Origin: Chimonanthus salicifolius
Taxonomy: Eukaryota; Streptophyta; Magnoliopsida; Laurales; Calycanthaceae
NCBI GenBank assembly: GCA_013350335.1
Contig: CM023539.1
Span: 21,434,448-21,498,447 of the forward strand
DNA length: 64,000 nt
Direction of reading: 5' to 3'
The translations under genes were made by a program, and so were the position numbers. Every line of letters begins with the position of its first letter. The first letter of the stretch is position 1. Of the stretch, positions 45,136 through 56,949 are shown piece after piece. The notes under the pieces are model-generated. The model was not told where the DNA came from. It saw only the letters and a list, made by a program, of their open reading frames with translations, and did no database searches.

Positions 45136-46141
45136 TTAAACTCTTGTGTCAGAAAATACTTCCAATTTCTCATCATAAAGACAGTGTCTCCAACTTTTGA
45201 GAGCAAAGACCACTGCAGCTAATTCCAGATCATGAGTGGGATAATGGCGTTCATGAATTTTCAGTTGCCTTGAACCGTATGCCACTATATGATGACTTTG
45301 AGTGAGAGAGCACCCAATTCCTTCTCCTGAAGCATCAAAATATACTTCATATCCCTTACCTCTTTCTGGCAAAACTAGAATAGGAGCGGTGGTGAGCTTC
45401 TGTTTCAGGTCTTTGAACGTTCGGTTGCACACGTCAGACCATTCAAATTTGACTCCTTTTTGAGTGAGTCGGGTGAGTGGAGCCGCAATCTTGGAGAAGT
45501 CCATAATAAACTTCCGATAATAGCCAGCCTAGTCCCAAAAAGCTGCGAATTTCAGTCACATTCCTTAGAGCTTTCCAGTCTCTAACTGCTGCCACTTTAG
45601 CCGGGTCCACGGCTATTCCTTCTGCTGATATGACATGTCCTAAGAAGTTGACCTCAGGTAGCCAGAACTCGCACTTGCTTGCTTTAGTGTATAATTGATT
45701 CTTCTTCAAGGTATCCAGGACTATCCTTAGATGTTCAGCATGCTTCTCCCGACTAGTGGAATAAATCAAGATATCGTCAATGAAGACAATTACAAATTTG
45801 TCCAGATAAGGACGAAATATTCTGTTCATTAGATCCATGAACACAGCTGGTGCATTTGTGAGTTCAAAAAGAATGACTGTATATTCATACAGTCCATACC
45901 GAGTTCTGAAAGTTGTCTTCTCTATGTCCTCATCCCTGACACGGATTTGATGGTAGCCTGACATCAGATCTATCTTGGAGAAATGGCTGGAGCCTCTGAG
46001 TTGATCGAACAAATCATCAATTCTAAGCAGAGGGTACTTGTTCCTGACCATCAGCTGACTCAGTTTCTATAATCCACATACATCCGAAGAGTACCATCAT
46101 TCTTCTTTACAAATAGTACCGGTGCTCTCCAAGATGAAGTG
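45136..46141 (-). pseudogene. RT and RNase H of element B
   Basis: From 46141 on the minus strand: [20 protein letters not shown], then after a frame break 46051-45443 with [44 protein letters not shown] (FIDD active site) and [24 protein letters not shown] shift near 45525 leads to 45504-45136 with [26 protein letters not shown] (RNase H first Asp) and [16 protein letters not shown]. The join at 46141 is the left break of element E; about 160 bp of B upstream of RT is lost there. Confidence 0.92.
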
Positions 46142-46885
46142 TTGTTCTTTGGCACAGCCGTCTGTTGGTCAAAGTTCTCAGCAGACCTCCAGAGACTAGG
46201 TGGCACCAAGGAACAGACCACCTCAGAGCGGTCAGGGGAGAGGACAAGGACGTCCTCAGGGGAGAGTCTACACGATTGCGACTCAAAAGGAAAAACCAGT
46301 GGAGAAAACGGTGATGGAAGGTACCCTTAATCTTTTTTTTTTAGCCTTTTTGGCTCGAGTGTTTTTGATACCAGTGCTTCGCATTCCTTTATTTCTAGAA
46401 CTTGTTGTGATAGATTGGGTTTGAAACCGGTAGAAGTAGCTAACCCGCTAATGGTAGTATCACCCTTGGGTAAGAAGGCTTTGGTGAACCAAGAATGTAA
46501 ATCTTGTGTTTTGAAGATTAGCGGTGTAGAGTTGTCCTATCATTTTCTTGTGTTGGAAATGATGGACTTTGACATCATCCTTGGTATGGATTGGTTGTCA
46601 GTTTTCGAGGTGTCGATAGATTGTTTTCAGAGGAGGAGTCGTGGGGACTCCTCAACCAATGAGAGGTTTATGGAGAAGTTGGTACCCTATGAGAAGATGA
46701 GAGTCACTTTCTCTGGCCTTAGGCCGTATCCTGGTAATGTGGTGGCTAGCATGGGTTGGGAAGATGTAAGTGGTGTAGGGACTGTTACTCCTCGGGTGGT
46801 GTGTGAGTTTATGGATGTTTTTCCTGACCAGTTGGCTGGGCTACCTCCACGCCGAGAGATAGAGTCGTTATACACCTACAGCTAG
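46142..46885 (+). pseudogene. Gag C-terminus and protease of element E
   Basis: A basic gag end (RNRPPQSGQGRGQGRPQGRV, then VYTIATQKEK) runs into the protease, where the catalytic motif reads FDTSASHSFISR (about 46355-46390) after a frameshift in a T run near 46330. NPLMVVSPLGKK, ISGVELSYHFLV and DIILGMDWL follow in 46415-46885. The active-site DTGA is changed to DTSA. Compare family F copy 1, which lacks this motif entirely. Confidence 0.88.
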
Positions 46886-47540
46886 GAACATCTTCAATTT
46901 CGATGGCATCCTATCAGATGGCGCCAGCAGAGCAGAGAGAGCTAGCTACGCAGGTAGAAGAGCTTCTTAGACTTGGTTTTATACGTCAGAGCAACTCGCC
47001 GTGAGGCGCACCTGTTCTTTTTGTGAAAAAGAAGGATGGATCGATGAGGATGTGTATAGATTACCGACGGCTTAACCGGGTAACTATTAAGAATAAGTAT
47101 CTATTGCTTAGAATAGACGTCCTCTTTGATCTTTTGAGGGGATTGAAGTGTTTTTCGAAAATCGATTTGAAGTAGGGTTCCCATCAGTTGCGGATTCAAG
47201 AGAAAGACATTCCCAAGACTGCTTTCCGGACGCAGTATGGTTTGTACGAGTTTGTCGTGATGCCTTTCGATTTGACGAACGCGCCAATGTTTATGGATTT
47301 GATGAATCGCGTGTTTCGACCGTACCTACGAGAGTTTACAATAAGTTTTGAAAAAATTGAAGTCTCAGAAGACCTAACTTTTGAAGAAGTGCCAGTGAAG
47401 ATACTAGAGCACCGGACTCAAGAGCTCCGGAGGAAGTCTATATCTCTAGTGCGAGTGCTGTGACAACATCGCGACGTGCAACATGAGTCGTGGGAACCTG
47501 AATCGATGATGCGGAAGCTGTACCCTAGCTTGTTTACAGG
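46886..47540 (+). pseudogene. RT fragment joined to integrase/chromodomain tail, element E
   Basis: RT N-terminal blocks ([50 protein letters not shown]) run to PYLREF at about 47337. The sequence then jumps straight to [40 protein letters not shown], followed by HESWEPESMMRKLYPSLF, the chromodomain-like end of the polyprotein. The FIDD site, RNase H and nearly all integrase are gone. The frame is continuous across the junction (47188-47463). Confidence 0.88.
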
Positions 47541-47584
47541 CCAAAAAGGTAAGAGTTTGTTTTAAATTTCGGGACAAAATTTTA

Positions 47585-47600
47585 TTTTAGGGGGGTAGGA
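47585..47600 (+). promoter_or_regulatory. Polypurine tract of element E
   Basis: TTTTAGGGGGGTAGGA directly precedes the LTR start TGTAATACCC. It primes plus-strand DNA synthesis in reverse transcription. Confidence 0.85.
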
Positions 47601-50565
47601 TGTAATACCCTGCCCCAGATTAGGCGTGTTTTAGCTTAATAATTTTGTTTAATCGATTAATCTCGAAGATTTCGGTTAGGGCTTTAAGGAAAGCCCAGGT
47701 TTGGCCCAATTCGAGCTTGAAAGCTCAGTGATCCAGCTTGTCCAGCTGGAGGGGCATTTTGGTAATTTACCACTTCTAGTTATTTTTTTTATAAATTATG
47801 TTGTTATGTGATTATTATTGGATGATAATTTTCTCCTTAATAAAGGATTTGTATGTCTGATTTTAAAATAATTTTATTTTCAGAAAATGGTATTTAAAAC
47901 CCGCCCGTCAAAACCCCGAAAGGGAGTAATAATTATTTTAATTGATTTTCGAAGTGAGATAAATTTCGAAACTAGTATTTTGTGTTAGAGAATTTTAAGA
48001 ATGTTCTAGTTATTCTTTGATACCCCAAAATGATGTTTCTAATTGTTTTATTTAACATTTGTTTAATTAAGTAAATAGTGTTAAATTGTGATTTTTATTT
48101 AAATAAATAGTTTTTAGTGAGAGTTAAATCTCAAAATTTTTATGGTAGTTAAAGTTTTTAAAACCCAACCTATCTGTAAGGTTGGATCAAAATTTTTGAG
48201 CTTCTAAAAACATGTTTAAGTTAAAAATCAGATTTTTATTAAAACTAGGGGCCTTTTTGTAAGAATGGAAGTTTGGAAAGGCTGATTTGCAAACCATACT
48301 TACAGCACTATAGCAGGCGTAAGCAGGCACTGCATGCAGCCGTATGCAGTGGCTGTCCGACCAGTTTTCCCGGCCAGATCTCTATATATTCGGCCCTCCT
48401 ACTGCTGGATTAACTCCCAACAATCTCTTCTCTCTTCTGCTCCGAGCTAAACCCAGCCGACTCTCTGCCTTAGCCTCTGTTTTCTTCCCTGTTTTACCAA
48501 CCGTAACTTAGAGGGAAAATTTTTCAAAGATCGGATTTTCAGCCCACAAACTCCATTGAAGGTAACCACTGTATTCCTTTTCAAATTCAAGTGGTTTAGA
48601 ATCAAGAAAAACTGAATTTGGCCCTGTTTTGAGTAAAAAAAATCAGTTTGAAGTTTAAGGAAAAACCATGGGTTCCTTGTACCAGTGAGGTTCCAGTGGT
48701 AAAATCGGATGGCCCGATGAGCTTCAAAGCTCCAAACCTCTCCCTATGGAAAGAGGATTCCCAGAGAATTCCATCGGACCGACCAGATATGAAAACCGAA
48801 TCCGGGAAACCCACTGTTTTCGGATTCATTTTCCATATATTCCCGGCCGTTCACTGTCTGTTGCAGACAGTGAAGGAAGGAAGAAGAAGAAGAATAAAAA
48901 AAAAAATTATTTGAGTATGCTGATGCTTGTGATTTGTGATGTTAGTACCTATTGAAAAAAAAATGAATAAATATTATTTTTAGATTATTAAAAAAAAATA
49001 ATTTTGTTGGATTATGTGACGTGATTTTAGTACCCCTTTTTGTTAATTAAAATTGTACTAACCCTCTTCTCTTATTACTTATAGTGTAAATACTATTGTA
49101 TTCACTTCCAGGCCGACCCTATTGGTCGGGCACTGAGTGATCTCACTTCCAGGCCGACGCTATATTTGTCGGGCACTGAGTGACCTCAATGCCTAATTCA
49201 AAATGTCAGATTTGGTCATATCCAGAAGACAATCGAGAAGTGACCCGAGGATCTAGACCTAACTCAATAAGTCAATCTGGTCAATGCCCAGAAGACAATA
49301 TGAGTTTTGGATTGAGCACCCTTTTTATTATATTATTATCTTGTGGATGATTATGATTTAAAAATGATAGAAACCGAGTAGGAGACTCAATTCCATGTAC
49401 CTTGGATGTTTTGGGGAAAACCAGTATGATTTCGAAATACTGCTTGTATGTGTACATGCTATATATGAATGCTGTATATATTGATTGTGCACTTGTTTGC
49501 TTGTTTGACAGAGACTGCGAAACCACACAGTTACGGTGATGGAACTTAACTTTGCAGGTTGATGTACACAGGTTTATTTGATATGGATATTGAGCAATGA
49601 GTGGTTTCAAATTTGATGAACCCGCTCATGTGCTTAGACTTGACGCACTATGGTAAGAGTGCTTATGATGCTGGTAAATGCTATGATCAAACGAAATGTG
49701 TAATACTATTTCCACGTGCTCTTGACTATTGAATCAATATCGGCCATATGGGAGATGGTTTACGTCTACTGGACCATGGGTGGACTGTGGGCGTCAGTTG
49801 CTAACCTGAGGGTGTCAGTACCGGCTATGGTAGAGTCGGAGATGTACTTGCAAGGATTTATTTTGACCGTGTCGGACTTAATACTATGATTGTCAATATG
49901 GGATCTAGAGGCTACGTTGGATAACAGCAGTAATGGAAAGATGATGATGGAAACGATGATGGGATTTTAGTTGATATTGTGAATTTGTTATCAAGCATGA
50001 GATATTATATTGCAATTGTTGATTATATACTAACCTGTTGTTTACTTAATACTGCACTATTATATTTCCTTCATTGAGCTAGTTAGCTCACCCCACTCAC
50101 CTTTCAGGAGATGAACCCGAGGAGGAGAATCCCTCCGTTCGAAGCTTAAAGTGGATAAACTGCCGCATTGCTTTGGGATTCCCACTGAGGTGAATACCTT
50201 TGTATTTGTGCTTTTTGGTTCATGGAACCATTTTTCTTTGTAAAGTACCGAGTGTGGTACTTGGTATGTGTTAATGTGTTGTAGTAGGACTATTACGTTT
50301 CTGTAGTTACTCTGATGTTGATGTTTGAATGAAAATTCAATGATTGGATTTACGTGATCATGTTATGTGTTGCCGTTGTGCTTTTATTGGTATCAGACTT
50401 ATGATATATGTTTGAGTCCACATGTTGGGATCATGTGTGACCTTTGGGCCCAACTGTTGATCCGGCTCAGTTATAATGCTTGAGTGTTGTGTTAGCTAGT
50501 TTATCTTCAAAAAAAAAAAAAAATCAGTCGCGTTCCGAGCCCACCCTTCGGGTCGGGGCGTGACA
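47601..50565 (+). mobile_element. 3' LTR of element E (2.97 kb, family F)
   Basis: Starts TGTAATACCCTGCCCC, ends GGTCGGGGCGTGACA. It matches 10722-13960 on the other strand and the piece at 1-742. A TATA-like CTATATATT at 48382-48390 is followed by a CT-rich leader. Positions 49099-49200 carry two copies of CACTTCCAGGCCGAC followed by TCGGGCACTGAGTGA, also present in copy 1. The 12.3-12.6 kb palindrome array of copy 1 has no equivalent here. Confidence 0.94.
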
Positions 50566-51093
50566 CGGGAGTTCTGTCGGGAATACCTCTGCGCAATCTT
50601 TCACTACCGCAGGTAATTCTGCCATTGGTACATTGTCTAGTCTGATGCTGTGCAGTACTAGATGGTTCATTTCTTCATGCAATCTCCTAGTCATTGGAAT
50701 GCTCTGCTTGTCGCCATGTACCACGTGTCGTTTTCCCTCGGGTGACCAAAATACCACTCTGCGGAGATGACAGTCAATGCTGGCCTAGAAGTTAGCCAAC
50801 CAATCCATGCCAAATATAATGTTGTACTCTATCATCTCGAGTACCAGATAGTTGAATTTGAATCTGAACCCAGCAAGTTCAGTGTCTACGGAAGTGCAGA
50901 TCAGACCTAGTGATGTGTCTCTAATAGGGGATATAATAGTAAGTGCAGTGGACAATTTTTGTACTAGAGTACCAGTAGCAGATATAAAGGAGTGGGATGC
51001 TCCTAAATCAAACAATGCAAAGGCATATGAACTATCAACTACTGCCATACCTTGAATCACCGAATGATCCACTATCTCTGGAGGAGGCACCAA
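50566..51093 (-). pseudogene. Protease of element B
   Basis: Minus-strand frame 51093-50785 reads PPEIVDHSVIQGMAV, LFDLGASHSFIS (the active-site motif, with DLGA in place of D(T/S)GA) and YNIIFGMDWLANF. A TAG ends it, and 50757-50566 continues with VFWSPEGKRHVV and DCAEVFPTELP, where the LTR of E begins. It is equivalent to 56281-56815 of A. Confidence 0.92.
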
Positions 51094-51129
51094 AGTATAT
51101 ATTCGAATAGATCCTGTCGGAATAGGTGC

Positions 51130-52173
51130 TCATCCGATCTGGTTTTGTGCTTTGGATGCTTGAGACTGGGCTAGTCGAGCTGGAGGACGGAAAGAATCCC
51201 TAGAGTGAGGAGGTCTATTGTTCTGTGGACACTCTCTCTTGAAATGGCCCTGTTGGCCACACTGGAAACAGGTGCTAACACCTCGAGGAATCTGAGAGAT
51301 TGGTCCTGACGTGGAGGGCTGATTGGGACTAAAACCTCCAGTGGACCCAGTAGAAGGTGAGAGTCTCCCAAAGTTGGATTTGAATCTCTTGTTCGGGCGG
51401 AAAGTATTTCCCTCGCTCTGACCTCGTTGGTTATCCCGAAACCTGACTATCTTTGCCAACTCTTGTTCAGCTATGCTAGCTCGACTAACCACTTCTGCCA
51501 AAGTGTCTGATTTGAAGATTGTTACTTTGGCTCTTAAGTTGGGTTGCAGGCCTCGTTCAAACTTCCGAGCCTTCTTGTATTTTGTATCTACCATGTACAA
51601 AGCATAACATGATAGACGGAGAAACTCTTGATAATAGTCCTCAACAGTCATGGTGCCCTGGACCAGAGATATGAACGCTTGTATCTGGCGCTCCTTCTCC
51701 TCCTCTAGAAAATAGTGATCCAGAAACATTCCAGCGAACTGGTCCCATGTATCTCAGTCCTTTCCCCCGCTGGAATCTGTGCTTTCTGACGTTCTATAAC
51801 TTTCCACCAATTGTGAACTAGCCAGCAGTATCCTGTCTTCGTCACTAGTGATCTTGAGTAGTTTCAAGATCTTCGTAATGTTCTCAATCTAGTTCTCCGC
51901 TCCTGCGGGTCCCTCTTTCCCTTTGAAATAAGGGGGACGCTGCTGTTGAAAATCCCTGACCATGTTCTGGTCCTGTGATTCATTAGAGATTGCGTCTCCA
52001 TTGTCGTTCTGATGTTGCTGTAGAACGGAAGTGACTACTGCCTGTACCAGGCTCTACAGCTCAGGAGGTACTTCAGGAATGTTCACACTATTCTGTCCCT
52101 CTTGCTGGTGTGGGTTCTGTACCTCTTCCTCCTGATGCGGGTTTTGTCGGGTATTTCTTCTTCTCGGAGGCAT
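51130..52173 (-). pseudogene. Gag of element B
   Basis: ATG at 52173 (M-P-P-R-R-R-N-T). TAG codons occur after PPEL near 52055 and in the ENWIENI block (Trp to stop) near 51890, and there is a frame break near 51755. From 51729 the frame is open through FLDHYFLEEEKERQIQAF, VEDYYQEFLRLSCYALYMV, EQELAKIVRF and the zinc knuckle CFQCGQQGHFKREC (about 51270-51229), ending QAKNQIG-like near 51130. The CCHC knuckle binds element RNA. The matching A gag is split by this very element. Confidence 0.92.
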
Positions 52174-52521
52174 TTTCCTAAGTCATTGAAACATTGTTTG
52201 ATTTAGTTTTCTCATAAAATTTTATATTCACATAGTTGGGGAAATTGCCTAATCATCATCTTGTATTTCTTATTTGGGGGAGATATATCCTATTTCACTA
52301 TGTTTGATAAATCCATAATTATAGTGATTGTTCTTCCCTTGTTATTATTCTTCTCATCAAGTGTTGTTCTCAGATTGAATGCATATAGTCTGATTCTTAA
52401 CAAAGTAAATTAATCCGGCCCCCGTGCAGTAGACTCCAAAGAGTCGATCAGTTGAGATTCTTATCTTGTCAGTGAGACATGATACTGTATTAATCTTACT
52501 TTATGAGACTCAACACTTTAG

Positions 52522-52540
52522 GTTTCGCTCTGATGCCAAC
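52522..52540 (-). promoter_or_regulatory. Primer-binding site of element B
   Basis: Minus strand GTTGGCATCAGAGCGAAAC next to the LTR end GGGTTACA. It is closer to the initiator tRNA-Met consensus than the PBS of A. Confidence 0.85.
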
Positions 52541-53346
52541 TGTAACCCCCACCCTATTTCGTTCGTCGAAAATCAGAGTATATATATTTTTTTTAATAAA
52601 TAAAGAGTGAGGGAAAGCGGGGAAACGTCACGACGCGAGCTAAGTCCGAGTTTCCAAAACCCGACCCTTAACTAGCCACCTTTACGTGTGCGTGGACTAA
52701 GTCCACTTAAACAGGTCACATGCTTTACATTTAAATGCGGAATTATTATATGAATAAAATACTATCCATATCTATGACATTAATCATCAAGGAAGTCAAT
52801 TACCATTAAGTTAACTAAAACTTAAATATCCAAAATATCATCAAACCATATCAAAATAAATCTAAGTTATTACAATCCAACATATCAGCTCTCCCAATAC
52901 ATCTTTCAAAATCAAACTACGTAAAATAGACATAGACTGTCCAAGCTCCTATGCTTGACTCTCTTCACGTCTCAAGTCCTTTTCATTTCCTGTTCCATCA
53001 TCTAAAGAGTAGAAGTAGGGTGTCAGTCAATGCACCCAGTTGGAATTCCAAATAGGGTTATGTACACATAGGATCAATATAAAATCAATGTAGAAAAAAT
53101 CATATCATATTTGTAAACCATTTCGTAAGTAATAAAATACAATGCATGATTTCCAAAACATAATCATGCTTACTTATGCATCATGCCATGGGTGTCAATG
53201 CCAAATGATCATTCACCCAATTCCATATCCAACCACATCATATATAGATAGTCTCCTTGATAAATCACCAAATCGAGGTGTTCCCTTGGCCAATTGCTTC
53301 CACAATGTTTTGTTTTGTACCACCAGGTCACTGTTATACCTCTCCA

Positions 53347-53481
53347 CATATGTTATTCGGAATTACTGAATGGAGTGTGGACTCCTCCCCCCATATGTTA
53401 ATCGGAATCACCGAATGGAGTGTGGACTCCTCCCCACATATGTTAATCGGAATTACTGAATCGAGTGTGGACTCCTTCCTT
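53347..53481 (-). repeat. 45-bp tandem repeat, three units, in LTR B
   Basis: Units start at 53347, 53392 and 53437 and contain AATGGAGTGTGGACTCCTCC or a variant. On the minus strand each has GGAGTCCACACTCC, a 5-bp stem with a 4-base loop. LTR A has one copy. Confidence 0.93.
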
Positions 53482-53879
53482 GTGTTTCCTCCCATGCCAT
53501 GCATGAGATAATGAGTGCAAGAATGCCATTTCATATCAAAGTACATAATATCATTGAAATTCAGTTTATAAACATAATCATTTGTTTAACCAAAGTAAAT
53601 CATCATATATGGAAATAAAACCAGTACATATATATAATCCATAGTATCTCAATAAGGTAGGAATCCTACCAACGTCCAGTATAATATTCTTGCTGTTTTT
53701 GTGAAGATAACGTTCAATGATCATGTCGAAACTAATCGCAAACCCTTTTGCGAAATCTCTTTACCTTAATGAATTCAATCATATACATATGTCAATTTCA
53801 TTATCCATTTAATTTCCATCAACCCTTACATCCTTCCAGATAAACAGAAGTTTCTGGAAATTTATTAAAAATTTAAACT

Positions 53880-54535
53880 TTTCAATTCAGTCGACTGAAT
53901 CACTTCCAGTTACTGTTCTCTGCCTTACCGCAGACTTTCAGTCTACTGAAATACATATTCAGTCGACTGAAACACGACTCGAAACTGTTTAACCTTGACT
54001 CGTTAACCTTTCAGTCAGCTGAATCATAGATTCAGTCGGCTGACTTTGAGTCAAACCCTCTGTATTCTCGGTCAATCCTCTTTTAGTCGACTGAATCATA
54101 GATTCAGTCGGCTGACTTTGGATCAGATCATCTGTGTCTTCGGCCATTTCACATTCACTCGACTGAATCAAAGATTCAGTCGGCTGAATTACCAACCAAC
54201 CCTTTATGTGTTTCATAAGCATCCCTTTAGTCGACTAAATCATAGATTCAGTCGGCTGGAACTCAACAGATCTCTTTTCTTATTTGATATGTCTATGTTC
54301 AGTCGACTGAATCCTAGATTCAGTCGGCTGAACCACCAATAAACCTTATATATTTTAATCCAATCCATGTTCAGTCGACTGAATCACAAGATTCAGTTGG
54401 CTGAAACTCCTAGAAACTCTTTTCTGTTTAGCCAACATCAGTTCAGTCGACAGAATCTCAGATTCAGACAGCTGAAACTTCCAGAAAGCCTTTGTCTGTT
54501 TCACAAGCACCAGTTCAGTCTGGTTGTTTGTCAGT
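53880..54535 (-). repeat. GTCGAC palindrome array in LTR B
   Basis: About nine units with TTCAGTCGACTGAATC, a loop of about four bases and GATTCAGTCGGCTGA, spaced about 60-75 bp. The stems are more regular than in LTR A, and spacers include CTCGGCCA variants. Confidence 0.92.
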
Positions 54536-55717
54536 CTTCTCTGTTTGCTTATTTTGCAAATCCTTTCTTTATGAAATTCACTCATTATCATTTTTTAAAC
54601 ATATATAACATCATTCATATCTCCTAGTGAATTTACTCGACCTACTAGCCAAAGCTATTATCTCTTCCATAACTATTCAATCTTTGTGTTATAACATGGA
54701 TTCGAATATCACCTTTCTTTTGTTTCAAATCGATACTAATCTTTAAATGGATTTCCACATATGGCCTTAATACATTTTGGCCAGCCCTTTGCAATCCAAT
54801 ATGGAACCCATAGGTTCGGCCATACCATGACCAAATCTATGGTTCACCCTTAGTCTTAATCGTACATTGTTCTTAAACTTAAAGCATACCTTTTCCCGTC
54901 TCATTCTTTTCTTTTGGTCTGTATTCCTTCCTTACTCCTTCTTTCCTTTCTTTGTTCTTCAGCAAATTCTCTAGGTATCGAAATATAGGTGGGAGAAAAA
55001 TAGAGAAGAAGAGGAGAGGAAAAATCCCTTGTTTCGAGGTGTGAGAATCGGCCAAGGGGTGTGAGCAGCCCTTTGGTTGTGTCCCTTTGTATACCACCCT
55101 TAGACCTTTCAACCACCCTCATTATGATTTGTCCAAACCAAGGAGGCCCTTGGCCTTCCATCGAGTTTCTTTGGGGTTTCATTCCCATGAGATGGAAATT
55201 CTCCATCTTCCCACTTAACTTCAACTCAAGCATTAACTTACTCCCATTGAACTCACTCATGGTTGACCAAGTCAACCATGACTTAGCCGACCATGCATGT
55301 GGGTCCCATCCTTGTCATATCACTTAATGATGTGGCACCTTGCCTAGTTGACTTCCATACTTGCCACATGGCAATCCCACCTCACCCACATGCCACCTCA
55401 CTTGGTGAGGTGGATTTAATATCTTGGATCTTAATTGGATAGTTGACCCAATTAATTAAACCTTACCCATTTACTTTAAAATCAGCTCATCTGTGACCCA
55501 TTGGGTCCCAATTGGATGATTGACCCATTTAATTAGACTTTACCCAATTAATTTAAAGTCAAAGTTATTCATGATCCATTGGATCTTAATTGGGTAATTA
55601 ACCCAACTCCTTACCCATCTAGGGTTCATTCCAATTATTTAATCTTAAATTCAATCAATTTGTAATTTAAATAGACAAATCCAATATATTTATGAAATGA
55701 CAATCCGGGGTGTTACA

Positions 55718-55722
55718 GTTGC
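55718..55722 (+). repeat. Target-site duplication of element B, right copy (GTTGC)
   Basis: Matches 41030-41034 exactly. Element A gag resumes from here. Confidence 0.95.
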
Positions 55723-56270
55723 AGATTATTATTAAGAATTCCTCCATCTATCATGTTATGCTTTATACATGGTGGACACGGAATACAGGAATGCCCGAAA
55801 GTTTGAGCGAGGCCTGCGACCAAACATCAGAGCCAAAGTCACAATTTTCAAATCAGCTACTTTGGCAGAAGCGGTTAGTCGAGCTAGCATAGCTGAACAA
55901 GAGCTGACGGAGACAGTTAGATTTGTGGGTAACCGATGAGGTCAGAGTGGGGGAAGTACTTTCTGCCCTCACAAGAGATTCAGACCCAACTTTGGGAGAC
56001 CTCAACCTCTACTGTTACCACTAGAGGTTTTTGTCCCAATAAACCCTCCACATCAGGATCAGTCTCTCAGACACCTCAAGGTGTTAACACCTGCTATCAG
56101 TGTGGCCAGTAGGGCCATTTCAAGAGGGAGTGTCCGCAGAACAATAGACCTTCTCACTCCAGGGGTTCTTTCCTGTCCTCCAGCTCGACTAGCTCAGTCG
56201 AAAGCATCCAGAGCACATAACCAGACCGGATGGGCACCCATTCTGACAGGATCTGGATGGCTATATACCT
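55723..56270 (+). pseudogene. Gag C-terminal part of element A
   Basis: Resumes after B with remnants of the VEDYYQEFLRL region, then YVMLYTWWT-like frame-shifted sequence, RKFERGLRPNIRAK and AEAVSRASIAEQEL blocks. The zinc knuckle at about 56093-56140 reads CYQCGQ, then TAG (56110-56112, Gln to stop), then GHFKREC. Several frame changes follow. Comparison with B's gag (51130-51729) makes the assignment secure. Confidence 0.88.
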
Positions 56271-56949
56271 TGGTTCCTCCTTTAGAGACGGTGGATCACA
56301 TAGTGATTCAAGTTATGGCAGTAGTTGGTAGTTCTTATGCTTATGCGTTATTTGATTCAGGAGTATCTCACTCCTTTATATCTGCTACCTTCACATCTAC
56401 TACTGGTACCTTAGTACAACAATTGTCCACTTCACTTACTATTGTATCCCTTATTTGAGACACCTCACTGGTCTAATCTGCACCTCCGTAGATACTGAAC
56501 TTGCTGAGTTCAGATTTAAATTCAACTATCTGTTACTCGAGATGACAAAATACGATATCATTTTTGGCATGAACTGGTTGGCTACCTTCCAGGCCGGCAT
56601 TGATTGTCATCTTCACAGGGTGATATTCTGGTCACCCGAGGGAAAACGGTTTATAGTGCATGCCAACCGACAGAGCATTTCTATGACTAGGAGATTACAT
56701 GAAGAAATGAACCATCTCGTACTAAACAGCATCAGACTAGACAAGTCGCCAATGAAAGAACTACATGTGGTAGTGAAAGACTACACAGACGTATTTCCGA
56801 CAGAACTCCCTGGTTTGCCTCCAAAAATGGAGATTGACTTCGAGATTAAACTTTATCTTGACACTACTCCTGTATCATTGCCTCATTACCGGATGGCCCC
56901 AGTGGAAATGTCTGAGCTGAAGAAACAAATTGATGAGTTGCTCAGACTA
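56271..56949 (+). pseudogene. Protease and PR-RT linker of element A
   Basis: The protease cuts the polyprotein. PPLETVDHIVIQVMAV leads to FDSGVSHSFIS (active site DSG at about 56354). A TGA at 56456 interrupts, then 56455-56952 continues with GLICTSVDTEL, YDIIFGMNWLA, the VIFWSPEGKRF block and VFPTELPGLPPKMEIDF, VSLPHYRMAPVEMSELKKQ. TGA at about 56950 replaces the expected Arg before the RT. Confidence 0.92.

Larger units (their letters stand above)
46142..50565 (+). mobile_element. Element E: family F copy 2, 5' half deleted, nested in element B
   Basis: Plus strand: gag end and protease (46142-46885), RT fused to an integrase tail (46886-47540), polypurine tract, 3' LTR (47601-50565). The 5' LTR and most of gag are missing together with about 160 bp of B on the left, so one deletion removed both. 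On the right the LTR meets B's protease end cleanly at 50566 (CGGGA). A left duplication no longer exists. Confidence 0.9.
41035..55717 (-). mobile_element. Element B: same family as A, inserted in A's gag in opposite orientation
   Basis: Perfect 5-bp duplication. On the minus strand: 5' LTR (55717-52541), PBS, gag, protease, RT, RNase H, integrase, and a 3' LTR reduced to 148 bp (41182-41035). Integrase C-terminus, polypurine tract and most of the 3' LTR were removed by a deletion. B contains solo LTR D in integrase and element E between protease and RT. Coding pieces align with A phrase by phrase, but each has its own mutations. Confidence 0.94.
52541..55717 (-). mobile_element. 5' LTR of element B (3.18 kb)
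   Basis: Minus strand starts TGTAACACCCCGG at 55717 and ends at 52541. It aligns with LTR A throughout in the same internal order: CCCAATTGG repeats (55380-55640), CT-rich leader (54900-55000), GTCGAC palindrome array (54535-53880), tandem GGAGT module (53481-53347) and end block (52620-52690). It lacks the TA microsatellite of A. Confidence 0.94.

Noticed and set aside
52541..55717. Solo LTR interpretation for this copy
   Set aside because: It has a PBS and gag on its inner side and shares the GTTGC duplication with the fragment at 41035, so it is the 5' LTR of element B.
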